The notes below the pieces were generated by a model. It did no database searches. It was given only the letters and a program-made list of their open reading frames with translations, and was not told where the DNA came from. A program made the translations under genes and the position numbers. Shown here one piece after another: positions 20,071 to 29,954 of a DNA stretch of 64,000 bases. This DNA is from Gimesia alba (lineage in GTDB: Bacteria > Planctomycetota > Planctomycetia > Planctomycetales > Planctomycetaceae): NCBI RefSeq assembly GCF_007744675.1, contig NZ_CP036269.1:1-64000 (forward strand), read 5' to 3'. Within the stretch, counting starts at the first letter, position 1. Each line of letters begins with the position of its first letter.

Positions 20071-20209
20071 AGCAAATGCTTTGAGTCAGGTTTGCTTTAT
20101 ATAAGCAACGAAACAGATATTTTCCGTTCGTTGGTTGATCCCCGTATTCCCTCCAGTCATTACTACGTTCCTTTCCTTGGATCTCTTGGATAGAGCAGAA
20201 ATACTAAAA

Positions 20210-20743
20210 ATGAATCAACTCGACAAGCTGGTACTGGACACATTGCATGCTCGAAGATGTAAGCGCCAGGGCTGTTTCGTTACTAACGAAGCGGGCATAG
20301 AATTACTCAAATGCGATCAAAGCGCGCTGCCTGTGATTGAATCCATTTTATGTGAAGTCGTCGAACCTGAATTAAAAAATCTCACCGATCAACAAGCCAT
20401 TGACTTGGCAAAGCAACTGAAAGTCGATGTGGAAAACGTGAGCATCATCCCGTTTCATAGTTTAGACTATGTTCTCGGCGCTTACTTCGTTATTGGAATC
20501 AAATGCGCACAAGAAGCAAGAATCTATCAGTTTCTTAATCAGCGTGGTGATCGACTTCTCGCCAAAGCCCTTGCAACGAGTCCGGTGTTTTTAACAAAAA
20601 TGGAGTCCGGTTACAACTTTGGCGTCGCACCAACGCAATCGTTAGCTGCTTTCATAGAACAACATTGCAGCAGCGACAGTGAACGAATCCGCAAAGCAGC
20701 GACGCGGGCACTTCGATTTCTGGAGATGCCTACGGAAAAATAA
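20210..20743 (+). CDS. Protein of unknown function
   Basis: 177 aa from ATG 20210; the in-frame extension back to 20135 lacks a ribosome site and has no protein-like composition. The sequence starts MNQLDKLVLDTLHARRCKRQ, has a central IPFHSLDYVLGAYFVIGIKCA, and ends in a helical stretch SERIRKAATRALRFLEMP that resembles one HEAT-type helix. It is soluble with no signal peptide, and no family was recognised. It converges on the S9 peptidase gene with 13 bp between stops. Confidence 0.65.
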   Translation: MNQLDKLVLDTLHARRCKRQGCFVTNEAGIELLKCDQSALPVIESILCEVVEPELKNLTDQQAIDLAKQLKVDVENVSIIPFHSLDYVLGAYFVIGIKCAQEARIYQFLNQRGDRLLAKALATSPVFLTKMESGYNFGVAPTQSLAAFIEQHCSSDSERIRKAATRALRFLEMPTEK

Positions 20744-20756
20744 ATCGGTGTCTGAA

Positions 20757-22790
20757 CTACTCAGATTGAGAGTCTCCTTGAACATCATGTTTCTCAAACC
20801 AGTCGAGAGTTCGTAGTAAGACGTCTTCGCGATGCGGCAGCTGTCTGATCGGATGGCCTTCATCGGGGTAGAGCACCATCTGCGTATCGACGTCCGTTTC
20901 TTTCAACGCGCGATAAAACATCTTACCCATCGCCACCGTGCAACGGCGGTCGTTGGTAGAGTGCAGAATCAGCGTCGGTGTCTTGACTTTGTGGGCGTAG
21001 GTCAGCGGGCTGTGCTTGCGCATCCGCTCGGGGACTTCCCAGGGATAGCCGCTCATATCGTATTCCGTCCAGCTCTGCAGATCGCTTAAGTGCCACATCA
21101 CGTTGAGATCGGTTACCGCGTTTTGCGCGACCGCGGCCCGGAACTGATGTGTCTGCCCCACGAGCCAACTCGTCATGTAACCGCCGTAACTGACGCCATA
21201 TACAAACTGCCGTTTCGGATCAGCGATGCCCTGTTTTACCAGGTAGTCGACTCCTGTGAGAATGTCTTGCATATCGCCGCCACCGAAGTCATTCCGGTCG
21301 GCATTGAGAAAATTCAAGCCGTAACCGGTCGAACCGCGAAAGTTCGGCTGGAAGACGGCATAACCCCGGGTGGCGAAAAACTGCGTCGTAAAACCGTAGC
21401 CGCTCCCCGCGCGATGATGCGGCCCGCCGTGAGGCATCACCAGCAGCTTATACGGTGGCTTCGCGACCGAAGCGGGTGGTGTGGTCACGACGCCTTCGAT
21501 TTCCAGACCATCGAAACTCTTCCAGTGAATCACAGCCACGTCCCCGCGCAGCCGCTTGCCGATCTGCGGGTTGCTGGCCGGCAGTAGAGGACTCCGTCTG
21601 GGAGCCGGCGGGTACTCGACCTCGATTGCTTCGGGACCGGCATCCAGATTCACCGCCTGCCGCACCGTTTTCAGACCTTGCAGGGAGTTGAATGTCACAC
21701 GCGAATTATCGAGCCAGCACGTTTCAGAGAGCGTATATTCCGGCGAACCGTGCGGCGGCTTGCCGTTATAAGGCTGATGAAAATCAAACAGCACCCGCGA
21801 CGTTGCTCCGTTCTCGTTGAGTTCCACGACCGTCAGATTATACACATCCCGGTGCGGTCCCTTATAACGGGGCGAACTCAGACAGACCAGCCGTTTCCCG
21901 TCGGGCGAAATCCGCGGCGAAAACTCGGGCCCCGGCCCCTTCGTCAACTGTGTCAGCCTGTTATCGTTCAGAGTGATTTTCCAGAGATCGTAATTGTGAT
22001 TGATGCTGTAACGGACCGACTCCTGCTCGGGCGTTCGATTGGCGTGCACGACGACGAACGAACCATCGGGCGACCACTGCGGATCGCCGTACCAGAAATC
22101 GCCGGGTGTGATACGGGTGATAGATTTCGCGGCCACGTTCCCTGGTTCAGCAAGCAAATCCGCTACCCAGACCTGTGTGGGACCATAGCCTTCATAACCT
22201 TCGCCCTGATCTTCCCGCACGATCAGCACGTTGTTGCGGCGTTCCTGTTCGGTGCGGGGATCTTTGCCTTCATCGGCGACGAACATCAGCCGTTTCCCGT
22301 CTGGCGAAAAACAGACGCGGCCATAAAACCGATCCGTAATCACCCGCCCATACGGTTTCCCGGGACCAGCCAGTGGAACAGCCGTGCCCCCTGCAGTCGG
22401 AATCAACCAGATGTCTGCGGCCGTATCAGTATAAGGCGGAACTGGCGCGAATGCAGGCGTCCCATCAGGAAACGGCCGGGTCGAAAGAAACAGAATCCAT
22501 TTTCCATCGGGAGAAAGCTGCAGCCCAAACGCATCCGGCTCCCCCGCTTCCAGCGCCCGCGGCTCCTGTCCCTGATCCACACGCCAGAGAGACCGCTTCA
22601 GCGAACGCGTTTTGGGATCGACGCGCTGTCGCACGTAAACGACACTTTTGCCCTCATCAAGCGTGATCGGCTCCAGCGCCACATCAGTCAGATACAGATC
22701 TCCCACCTGAGGCGGAATCAGCTCCTCGGCAACAGCAGCCTGAACCATCACCAGCAAGCAGAGAAAAACGATTCCAGATAAACGAACCAT
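20757..22790 (-). CDS. Secreted S9-family serine peptidase
   Basis: 677 aa. Signal peptide: VFLCLLVMVQAAVAEE. Residues about 30-400 form a WD40-like beta-propeller with repeated LSPDGKW, FSPDGKR, WSPDGSF and ISPDGKR motifs, as in dipeptidyl aminopeptidase/acylaminoacyl peptidases. The C-terminal alpha/beta hydrolase has the nucleophile in GVSYGGYM (Ser near 533), Asp in STNDRRC (near 613) and His in DEGHPIRQ (near 643). The catalytic triad is complete. It probably degrades peptides in the periplasm. It diverges from the 827-aa propeller gene. Confidence 0.92.
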   Translation of the reverse strand: MVRLSGIVFLCLLVMVQAAVAEELIPPQVGDLYLTDVALEPITLDEGKSVVYVRQRVDPKTRSLKRSLWRVDQGQEPRALEAGEPDAFGLQLSPDGKWILFLSTRPFPDGTPAFAPVPPYTDTAADIWLIPTAGGTAVPLAGPGKPYGRVITDRFYGRVCFSPDGKRLMFVADEGKDPRTEQERRNNVLIVREDQGEGYEGYGPTQVWVADLLAEPGNVAAKSITRITPGDFWYGDPQWSPDGSFVVVHANRTPEQESVRYSINHNYDLWKITLNDNRLTQLTKGPGPEFSPRISPDGKRLVCLSSPRYKGPHRDVYNLTVVELNENGATSRVLFDFHQPYNGKPPHGSPEYTLSETCWLDNSRVTFNSLQGLKTVRQAVNLDAGPEAIEVEYPPAPRRSPLLPASNPQIGKRLRGDVAVIHWKSFDGLEIEGVVTTPPASVAKPPYKLLVMPHGGPHHRAGSGYGFTTQFFATRGYAVFQPNFRGSTGYGLNFLNADRNDFGGGDMQDILTGVDYLVKQGIADPKRQFVYGVSYGGYMTSWLVGQTHQFRAAVAQNAVTDLNVMWHLSDLQSWTEYDMSGYPWEVPERMRKHSPLTYAHKVKTPTLILHSTNDRRCTVAMGKMFYRALKETDVDTQMVLYPDEGHPIRQLPHREDVLLRTLDWFEKHDVQGDSQSE

Positions 22791-23056
22791 AACGAGTCTC
22801 CCAGGAAGGCATCAGTAAAAACAGAGTGCACTTTCCATGCTATCCAGCCCGAATTCGAATCACAACAGAAACCACACACTCAAAGAAAACAACAATAGAA
22901 CATGAACGCTCCGACTTGCCTCCTAACGAGAAATCCGCGAGGTGGTGAGAAAATCGAAGAATGATCACGGAAATCGAAAATCAAACATGGTAGAATTCAA
23001 GTGATGGCACATCTGAAAAATATAACGCTTACATCGTCCGGTCAGTGAGGCAATCC

Positions 23057-25540
23057 ATGTTCGCAAAAATCATGCACATGAATTTCGGTCCCGAGGTTTT
23101 CAGCAAAGTCATCGTCTGTCTGTTGTTGTTTTGCCTGACAAAACCAGCTCCCGCGATCGAAGCGCAGAAACCGGAAATCAGTCTGGCTGACCGAATCCAA
23201 CAGGAAAACAAAATTCACCGTGAAGAGTTTTACGGCGATGTCAAATTACTGCATGCGCCTTATCCAATTGATGTCCAGTTTTCTGCTGATGGTTCTGTTC
23301 TGTTTTCCTTAGCAGAAACGGTACGGCTTTGGCGAAGTGATACAGGAGCGTATTTAGGAAGTATCGCTGGCCCTGTCCGATTCGATGATTTTGCGCAACT
23401 CAACAATTCTCGCTGGATTGTCACACTTGATGATTCAGAAAATGTTTGGGAACGCGGTTTGTATTCTGGAATTCCTCAATATCTCCCCAGACTAAGAATC
23501 TGGGACGTGATCACTGGAGCCTGTCTGGGAGTCCGTAAACTAGAATTTCCAGGGGATGCCAAGACATTATCAATTTCAACGATAGAAACCGCAGAGCAGT
23601 CTCAGACGACTTACCTCTTGTTAGAAACTCATTTGGAGCGCTCTAAGTCCGATGAAGGCCGGCAGTGGGGCTGGACTCGCTGTCAATTACTGGGCTTTCA
23701 GGGCCCAAGCCTGATTCCCTCATGCCAGCTTGAATTAGAAGACTTTCAGATCAGATTAGAATCCCCGAAAGATTCCTTAACTTGGGATCCCCACACCAGA
23801 CAGCTTTACATCTTCGGAGAGTACCATATATCGTGTTTTGATCCAGTATCCAAGACAATCTTAAGAACGATCGTTCTTAAAGATTTTATGAATCAAAAGA
23901 AATCCATTGATGAACTGTTCGTTATCGATCAGCCATTTCATGGCAATACAGGCTTACCTGGAAAGAATCAACCTACTAGTACGATCCTTGTGACATTTGA
24001 TCCCAGTCGAGAAGAGAATCTTCAAGGTCGAGAAAAATCGACATTACCGCAATGGGCATTAATCGATTCTCTTTCAGGTAAGTTAATTAAAAGTGGGGTC
24101 GTTAACACCCATTTAAAACCGATCAACAAGCAGCTGAAAAATAATAAAGAAGAACTCATTCACTGGCTTTATGACGACCGTCATTATTCTATTAAAGCCA
24201 TCAATCTGCTCAAGAACCAGACTCTACTGAGAATCCCTTGGATCATAGACGATTTTGCTACCAGATCACGATACCAATTAACGTATGATGATTGGCATTT
24301 AAACCGGGATGATTCCAGAGACATTAATCAAAAAATCGCATACAGCCAGTCGGCCAATCGTGTTTGTATCATTGGAGGTGTGTTGGAAGAAATCTTTCTC
24401 TACGACTCACAAACCGGGAAACGAGTCACACCAGAAACTGGCATGGTGAATGACCTCTCACCAATTTCGGCAAATAAATTTTCTGGCTCTTTCGACTATC
24501 ACGACGCATCCGTGTTTCAATTGAAAGCGCGTGATCAGATTCGTCGTACTTTTAATACGGAAGTGCCTGAGAATTCTTGTGTAGCGATTTCTGCGGATGC
24601 AAAACGAATAGTCGTAGGCGAAACTTCTGGAAAAGCGACAGTATGGAACCTTTCCAATCACAAAAAACTCTTCACACTGACAGGTGTGTCAAACGAACTG
24701 CTGTGTATTGCGGCAGACACGTCTCAAAATCGAATCGTTGCTGGTGATAGTAATGGAGTCTTCTGGCGATGGAATTACCCCACTCCATTAAAGGCAACTC
24801 CTGAAAAAGTTCAACGGCTCATCGCAGAACGAAATGGGAAACAAACGAAATCACATTTTCCGGAAAAACGATCAAAAGAAAAATTAACGAACTCGCTTTG
24901 TGCACTCTCTCCCGATGGTTTATGTTCTTTGTGCTTTCAACCAATAGAGGAAAAAATGGCTTCCCCACTATTTTCCCAAGATGGAGAGAATTTACTCCCA
25001 GTTCCAGGTATCGCTTTAGTTGTAAAGCTACAGAATGAACAGAAATTTGGAGAAGTGATTGCGACAGAAAACGCAAAAAAGCAAACCATACTGACGCCTG
25101 CGGTCCATACGAAGTCGGTATTGATACAGATTAAAAACTCAACAAGCGGTCGCTTCGCTTTATTTGTGTTTAATACAGGGCAAGTAACGATTGTCGACTC
25201 ACAAACAGGAATCCTCGAGTCCATCATCCAGACCGGCAATCGCGAAATTGTCGACGTCGACTTTCACCCTGACCAGAAAACGCTTTTAGTCGCCTCGTAT
25301 CGAGGGGCCGTTAAAGCCTGGAATACAGATACTTATTTGAAAACCGGCTCGCTGCAACTGTATGACGCGCGGTTGAATCAGATAAGTTCATGTGTTGCCG
25401 AACAAGGTTTTGATCTGGTAATAGGAACACGGGATACCGGCCTGATCGTCAAACGAGGCGTCTTTCCAAAGTCAGCACAACAACCAGAGCGACCGGCGGC
25501 ACTCAACCTGCCCTTTGGTGGCCCGCTTCCGGAAGATTGA
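23057..25540 (+). CDS. Large secreted WD40-like repeat protein
   Basis: 827 aa from ATG 23057, chosen because GAGG lies 6 nt upstream; GTG 23045 is the first possible codon. Hydrophobic FSKVIVCLLLFCLTKPAPAI near the N-terminus is a signal peptide. The body has degenerate WD-type blades: VQFSADGSVLFSLAETVRLW near residue 65, VAISADAKRIVVGETSGKA near 510, VDFHPDQKTLLVASYRGAVKAW near 735. The blades are best preserved in the last 320 residues. No catalytic motif is visible. It may be an exported scaffold or binding protein. It ends in a Pro-rich tail. Confidence 0.75.
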   Translation: MFAKIMHMNFGPEVFSKVIVCLLLFCLTKPAPAIEAQKPEISLADRIQQENKIHREEFYGDVKLLHAPYPIDVQFSADGSVLFSLAETVRLWRSDTGAYLGSIAGPVRFDDFAQLNNSRWIVTLDDSENVWERGLYSGIPQYLPRLRIWDVITGACLGVRKLEFPGDAKTLSISTIETAEQSQTTYLLLETHLERSKSDEGRQWGWTRCQLLGFQGPSLIPSCQLELEDFQIRLESPKDSLTWDPHTRQLYIFGEYHISCFDPVSKTILRTIVLKDFMNQKKSIDELFVIDQPFHGNTGLPGKNQPTSTILVTFDPSREENLQGREKSTLPQWALIDSLSGKLIKSGVVNTHLKPINKQLKNNKEELIHWLYDDRHYSIKAINLLKNQTLLRIPWIIDDFATRSRYQLTYDDWHLNRDDSRDINQKIAYSQSANRVCIIGGVLEEIFLYDSQTGKRVTPETGMVNDLSPISANKFSGSFDYHDASVFQLKARDQIRRTFNTEVPENSCVAISADAKRIVVGETSGKATVWNLSNHKKLFTLTGVSNELLCIAADTSQNRIVAGDSNGVFWRWNYPTPLKATPEKVQRLIAERNGKQTKSHFPEKRSKEKLTNSLCALSPDGLCSLCFQPIEEKMASPLFSQDGENLLPVPGIALVVKLQNEQKFGEVIATENAKKQTILTPAVHTKSVLIQIKNSTSGRFALFVFNTGQVTIVDSQTGILESIIQTGNREIVDVDFHPDQKTLLVASYRGAVKAWNTDTYLKTGSLQLYDARLNQISSCVAEQGFDLVIGTRDTGLIVKRGVFPKSAQQPERPAALNLPFGGPLPED

Positions 25541-25705
25541 ATTAGCTTCCGTTTGAGAAGAAGATACGATGATGTAAAACCACTTTTCCGTCTTTGTTAC
25601 ATTGTCCTCAAAGATCGGAACGAGCTTGGTGTACTTTCCGTGTCGATTTAGAGCTCTGTTTCTGGTAACGTAATTAGTGCGCTTTTTAACCAGAAATGAA
25701 AGACA

Positions 25706-26638
25706 ATGACGCTCCTCTATTCTGATCCCATTTTTCTGAAATATGAAACGGGTCACCAGCCTGAGAATCCGGCGCGGATTCTTCCCGCCGTGCATCGGGT
25801 GAATCAGATCGCCATGCATGCCGGTTGTCCTCGGAGATCGTGGAACGAGGTGACAGATTCGCGTCTGGAGCGCGTTCATGCGCGTGAGTACATCGACTTC
25901 GTTAAAACGTTTTCTCTCAAAGGGGGCGGCTTCATTGCCGATGATACGGTGGTTGGTCCCCAATCGTATCACGTTGCCCGCATGGCTGTGGGTGCTGTCT
26001 GTGATGCGGTAGAGCAGGTGATTCAAGGCATTGATGAGCGGGCCTTCTGTCTGGTGCGGCCGCCCGGCCATCATGCGACCGCCGATGCGGCGCTGGGATT
26101 CTGCCTGTTTAATAACGTGGCCGTGGGCGCGCGACTGGCGATTGAAGAGCTGGGGCTGGAGCGCGTTATGATTGTCGACTGGGATGTCCATCATGGAGAC
26201 GGGACGCAGGAGATCTTCTGGGAAGACGGGCAGGTTGGTTTCTTGTCGATTCATCGTGCGTCGTTTTGTGATGAAACGGGAACCGCCGCCGAAACGGGGG
26301 CGGGCGCGGGGCTGGGAACGACCGTCAATGTACCGGTGGAATTCGGTACGTCCCGGGAAGACTATCTTGCGATGTTCAAATCTGCCGTGGAAGGATTGGC
26401 AGAGAAGATCAGGCCACAACTGGTTTTGATCAGTGCCGGCTTTGACAGTCATAAAGATGACCCGATCGGTTCGCTCGGGTTGGAGAGCGAAGATTTCGGG
26501 TGTCTGACCCGGATTGTGCTGGATGTCGCAGCCGTGCATGCCGGCGGTCGTGTGGTCAGCGCGCTGGAAGGGGGATATAATCCTCTTGCGCTGGCTGAGA
26601 GTATCGAACATCATTTACTGGAGCTGACGGCGGCTTGA
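25706..26638 (+). CDS. Histone deacetylase/AcuC-family zinc deacetylase
   Basis: 310 aa, class II-like HDAC fold. The tandem active-site His pair is in RPPGHHATADAALGFCLFNN (His122, His123). Zinc ligands are in VDWDVHHGDGTQ (Asp160, His162) and SAGFDSHKDDP (Asp near 248). The catalytic Tyr motif LEGGYN is near residue 290. All key residues are present, so it should be active on acetyl-lysine or small acetylated amines. It is followed 48 bp downstream by a Pat-like acetyltransferase fusion on the same strand, as acuC lies near acuA in Bacillus. This supports a protein-lysine deacetylase role by context. Confidence 0.9.
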   Translation: MTLLYSDPIFLKYETGHQPENPARILPAVHRVNQIAMHAGCPRRSWNEVTDSRLERVHAREYIDFVKTFSLKGGGFIADDTVVGPQSYHVARMAVGAVCDAVEQVIQGIDERAFCLVRPPGHHATADAALGFCLFNNVAVGARLAIEELGLERVMIVDWDVHHGDGTQEIFWEDGQVGFLSIHRASFCDETGTAAETGAGAGLGTTVNVPVEFGTSREDYLAMFKSAVEGLAEKIRPQLVLISAGFDSHKDDPIGSLGLESEDFGCLTRIVLDVAAVHAGGRVVSALEGGYNPLALAESIEHHLLELTAA

Positions 26639-26686
26639 ATCGGCCGAGAGGGCCGGAGCTGGAACTCCGATCAGAGGCGAATCAAC

Positions 26687-29377
26687 ATGCCCATTCGAAA
26701 CCTCGAAAAAATATTTCACCCCCGGAAGATCGCAGTCATCGGTGCCAGTTCGCGTCCGCTGAGTGTGGGACAGACCGTTTTTCAGAATCTGCTCTTAGGC
26801 GGGTTTGAGGGTGCCGTCTATCCCGTGAATCCCAAGTATGACAGGCTGGACGAACACGTCTGTTATCCCCGTGTGACGGACGTGCCGGAAACCGTCGACC
26901 TGGCGGTGATTTGTACCCCCGCGCGCACGATTCCCGAAATCATGCAACAATGCGGCGCAGCAGGCATCCGGGGAATTGTGATCTTGTCGGCCGGTTTTCG
27001 TGAATCTGGTTCGGCAGGCAAAGAGTTGGAACAGCAGGTACTGAAGATCGCCAGAACGTTCCCCGGTCTGCGGATTGTCGGGCCAAACTGTCTGGGGGTG
27101 ATGGCCCCGTATGCTAAATTGAACGCCAGCTTTGCCTCGGATATGCCGTTGTCAGGGAATATTGCCTTTATCTCTCAGTCGGGTGCGCTGTGCACTTCGG
27201 TGCTGGATTGGTCGCTGCAGGAAAAGATTGGCTTTTCGCACTTTGTTTCGGTGGGGAATATGCTCGATGTGGGCATTGCCGACCTGATCGACTACTTCGC
27301 GCTGGATCATCACACGACGGCCATCATTCTGTATGTCGAGTCGATCACGGAAGCACGGCAATTCATGTCGGCAGCGCGGGCCTTCACAAAAAAGAAACCA
27401 ATCATCGCGTACAAGGCGGGTCGCTTTACGGAATCTGCCAAAGCGGCTGCTTCACATACAGGGGCCATGGCGGGAGTCGACGCCGTGTATGAAGCGGCGT
27501 TTGCACGGGCGGGTGTGGTACGCGTCTTTGAGCTTGATGATTTATTTGAATGTGCCGAGTTGCTCGCGCGGCAGAAATGTCCCAAAGGTGATCGTCTGGC
27601 GATTGTAACCAACGCCGGCGGTCCGGGCGTGATGGCCACCGATGCGTTGCTGGCCCGGCAGGGTGTGCTGGCCGCGTTTTCTGAGGAGACGATTGAGAAA
27701 CTGAACGCCGTACTGCCCAGTGCGTGGTCGCATGGAAATCCGCTGGATCTTCTGGGAGATGCCCCACCAGAGCGGTTTGGCAAAGCGGTTGAGATTGTGC
27801 TCGCCGATCCGCAAGTGGATGGCCTGCTTGTGATCCTGTCGCCGCAGGCAATGACCGATCCACCTGGGGCCGCCACGGCGGTGATCGAAGCGGCTCGTTC
27901 GACACAAAAGCCCGTGCTCACAGCCTGGATGGGAGGCGAGAAAGTCCGTGCGGGAATTGAACGTTTTAACAACGCCGGCATCCCCACTTATACCTCACCA
28001 GAGCAAGCCGTCCGCGCGTTTATGTATCTGGTTTCCTACGCGCGGAATCGGGAGTTCCTTTATGAAACCCCGCACCCCATGCCCGTTGATGATTCCATTG
28101 ATCGTGCCGGGATACGCGCCCTGTTTGATGCGGCGCTCACAGAGGGGCAGGAGATCCTGCCTGAGAGCACATCCAAAAAAATGCTGGCAGCGTATGGAAT
28201 TCCCATCACAAAAACAGAGGTCGCACGCACCGCCGACGCAGCGGTGGCTTTCGCGCAGGAGATGGGGCAACCCGTTGTGCTCAAAGTCTATTCAGAGCAG
28301 ATCACGCACAAGACAGACGTGGGTGGCGTCGAGCTGGACCTTACGAATGAAACAGAAATTCGCGCTGCCTTCGAGCGGATTTTGAGTCGTGTTAAAGAAA
28401 AACGTCCTGATGCGCAGGTCGAAGGCGTGACCGTACAACCGATGGTATCAGACTCAGAAGGCCACGAGCTGATCGTCGGGGCGAAACGGGATCCCGTGTT
28501 TGGGATGGTCCTGCTGGTGGGGGCAGGGGGGACTGCTGCGGAATTATATCAGGACCGTGCACTGGTGTTGCCACCCCTCAATGAACGGCAGGCACGCGGG
28601 GCTCTGGAGTCGCTGCGTTCCTGGCCCCTCTTAGAGGGATACCGAGGCCATCCTGCTGTCAAAATTGAGCAACTGATCGAATTCCTGATTCGGCTCTCGT
28701 ATTTTGTTTCTGATTTTCCCGAGATTGTCGAACTGGATGTCAATCCGCTGCTCGCCACGCCTGAGAAGGTGATTGCCCTGGATGCCCGGATTGTGATCGA
28801 TCAGGCAAATTCGAAACAACCGCTGCGTCCGTATTCGCATCTGGCGATTCGCCCGTATCCGGAAGAATTTATTAAAAGCGTGACGCTCAAAGACGGGACC
28901 GCGGTACTGCTGCGCCCGATCAAACCCGAAGACGAATTGATGTGGCATGATCTGTTGGGAAAATGTTCGTCGGCATCCATTCACGCGCGGTTTCGTTACT
29001 CATTTCAGGCAACCACCCACGACATGGCAACGCGGTTCTGTTTTGTCGATTATGACCGCGAGATTGCGATTGTCGCAGAAATCACAAAACAGGATCAGCG
29101 TCAGCTGATCGGCGTGGGAAGACTCGTTGCCGACGTCGACCATCGCGAAGCCGAGTATGCGGTTCTGGTGGCAGATCAATGGCATGGCTTCGGGCTGGGC
29201 ACGTTCCTGACGGATCACTGTCTGGAGGTCTGCCGCGAGTGGGGCATCCAGCGCGTCGTTGCAGAAACGGCACCGGATAACCATATCATGCTGGACATGT
29301 TCCGAAAGCGGAAATTCCAAAAAGACGCCTCAGCTCAGACGGATAGTGTGCTGCTGGTAAAGGAACTGACAAAATAA
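26687..29377 (+). CDS. ADP-forming acyl-CoA synthetase-GNAT fusion (Pat-type)
   Basis: 896 aa. Domains in order: CoA-binding Rossmann (about 10-105, KIAVIGASSRPLSVGQ); succinyl-CoA-ligase-like domains (about 150-450, with FISQSGALCTSV and ASHTGAMAG); ATP-grasp (about 490-705, with KKMLAAYGIP and VGGVELDL); and C-terminal GNAT acetyltransferase (about 735-885, with the acetyl-CoA loop DQWHGFGLGTFL). This is the architecture of bacterial Pat/PatZ, which acetylates metabolic enzymes. His257 in SHTGA corresponds to the phosphorylated His of active ADP-forming synthetases, so the ligase half may still work. AGAGG precedes the ATG. It lies 48 bp after the deacetylase gene, probably in one operon. 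Confidence 0.9.
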   Translation: MPIRNLEKIFHPRKIAVIGASSRPLSVGQTVFQNLLLGGFEGAVYPVNPKYDRLDEHVCYPRVTDVPETVDLAVICTPARTIPEIMQQCGAAGIRGIVILSAGFRESGSAGKELEQQVLKIARTFPGLRIVGPNCLGVMAPYAKLNASFASDMPLSGNIAFISQSGALCTSVLDWSLQEKIGFSHFVSVGNMLDVGIADLIDYFALDHHTTAIILYVESITEARQFMSAARAFTKKKPIIAYKAGRFTESAKAAASHTGAMAGVDAVYEAAFARAGVVRVFELDDLFECAELLARQKCPKGDRLAIVTNAGGPGVMATDALLARQGVLAAFSEETIEKLNAVLPSAWSHGNPLDLLGDAPPERFGKAVEIVLADPQVDGLLVILSPQAMTDPPGAATAVIEAARSTQKPVLTAWMGGEKVRAGIERFNNAGIPTYTSPEQAVRAFMYLVSYARNREFLYETPHPMPVDDSIDRAGIRALFDAALTEGQEILPESTSKKMLAAYGIPITKTEVARTADAAVAFAQEMGQPVVLKVYSEQITHKTDVGGVELDLTNETEIRAAFERILSRVKEKRPDAQVEGVTVQPMVSDSEGHELIVGAKRDPVFGMVLLVGAGGTAAELYQDRALVLPPLNERQARGALESLRSWPLLEGYRGHPAVKIEQLIEFLIRLSYFVSDFPEIVELDVNPLLATPEKVIALDARIVIDQANSKQPLRPYSHLAIRPYPEEFIKSVTLKDGTAVLLRPIKPEDELMWHDLLGKCSSASIHARFRYSFQATTHDMATRFCFVDYDREIAIVAEITKQDQRQLIGVGRLVADVDHREAEYAVLVADQWHGFGLGTFLTDHCLEVCREWGIQRVVAETAPDNHIMLDMFRKRKFQKDASAQTDSVLLVKELTK

Positions 29378-29425
29378 AAAGCGCAATCACTCTCTTGATT
29401 GCAATCACAGTATGCAGGATTTCAG

Positions 29426-29690
29426 ATGATCTTCCGACTCTCACATACATTGAACCAGAAAATTAAAACCGGCAAGCTTACGGCATTGCCGTTGCATCAG
29501 AGCCCTTTTGGTGATTGGTCTTGCCATCTTTTTTATGGCAATCGTAGTCCGTACATTCTTCTTTGTAACTCAAAATCGCTTTACTCCTGTGTGATGCCCG
29601 GCAACTAGCGTTTCGAAAATTCATCGCCCCTGAAAGAAACTCGGTTCAGTTTGCGAAAACCTTGAATCGTTCCGTGACGGGTTGTATGAA
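29426..29690 (+). pseudogene. Broken DUF6933-like gene with internal deletion and frameshift
   Basis: Frame 1 from ATG 29426 reads MIFRLSHTLNQKIKTG, then LPLHQSPFGDWSCHLFYGNR and NSKSLYSCVM, and stops at 29608. From 29611 a different frame reads FRKFIAPERNSVQFAKTLNR followed by SVTGCMNQ. Together these match, from memory, the start and the late-middle of a family of about 160 aa (DUF6933, with a typical NRSVTGSMND). The 40-50 residues that should lie between are missing, and the C-terminus is cut where the GIY-YIG frame begins. I read this as a decayed gene; the family name is my recollection. Confidence 0.6.
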
Positions 29691-29954
29691 TCAGCAGGAG
29701 AATCCACTAACTGGTTTGTCTACATCCTTCGATGTGTCGATGGTTCGTTCTACACAGGTATCACAACAGACTTGGTCCGAAGATGTGAGCAGCACAACGC
29801 GGGAACAGGAGCACGCTATACGCGCAGTCGGCTTCTTGTTAGCATTGTGTATCACGAAATGCAGACTACCCGCAGTTCAGCATTAAAACTTGAATTGGCG
29901 ATAAAGGCACTGTTGCGAACAGAAAAAGAAACGCTCATCGAATCGATAATTTGA
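29682..29954 (+). CDS. GIY-YIG domain protein (UPF0213/YhbQ-like)
   Basis: 90 aa. The single-domain GIY-YIG nuclease fold shows WFVYILRCVDGSFYTGITTD (residues 11-30), the conserved Arg and His-Asn in LVRRCEQHNAGTGARYTR, and the closing LELAIKALLRTEKETLI. The frame has no ATG; TTG 29682 is the best start, and it remains open back to 29634. The start overlaps the remnant of the DUF6933-like gene, so the original 5' end may have been lost or replaced. Proteins of this class are small structure-specific nucleases of uncertain role. Confidence 0.8.
   Translation: MYESAGESTNWFVYILRCVDGSFYTGITTDLVRRCEQHNAGTGARYTRSRLLVSIVYHEMQTTRSSALKLELAIKALLRTEKETLIESII

Noticed and set aside
21678-22781. 367-aa plus-strand frame
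   Set aside because: It lies opposite the S9 peptidase, is Arg/Pro-rich and matches no family.
25472-26614. 380-aa minus-strand frame
   Set aside because: It is antisense to the deacetylase gene and the end of the propeller gene, with low-complexity composition.
29383-29402. Terminator after the Pat-type gene
   Set aside because: The stem is only 7 bp (GCAATCA with TGATTGC) and lacks a T-run.
29399-29608. 69-aa intact small gene
   Set aside because: Its sequence matches the start of a longer family, and the rest continues in another frame, so it is better called a broken gene.
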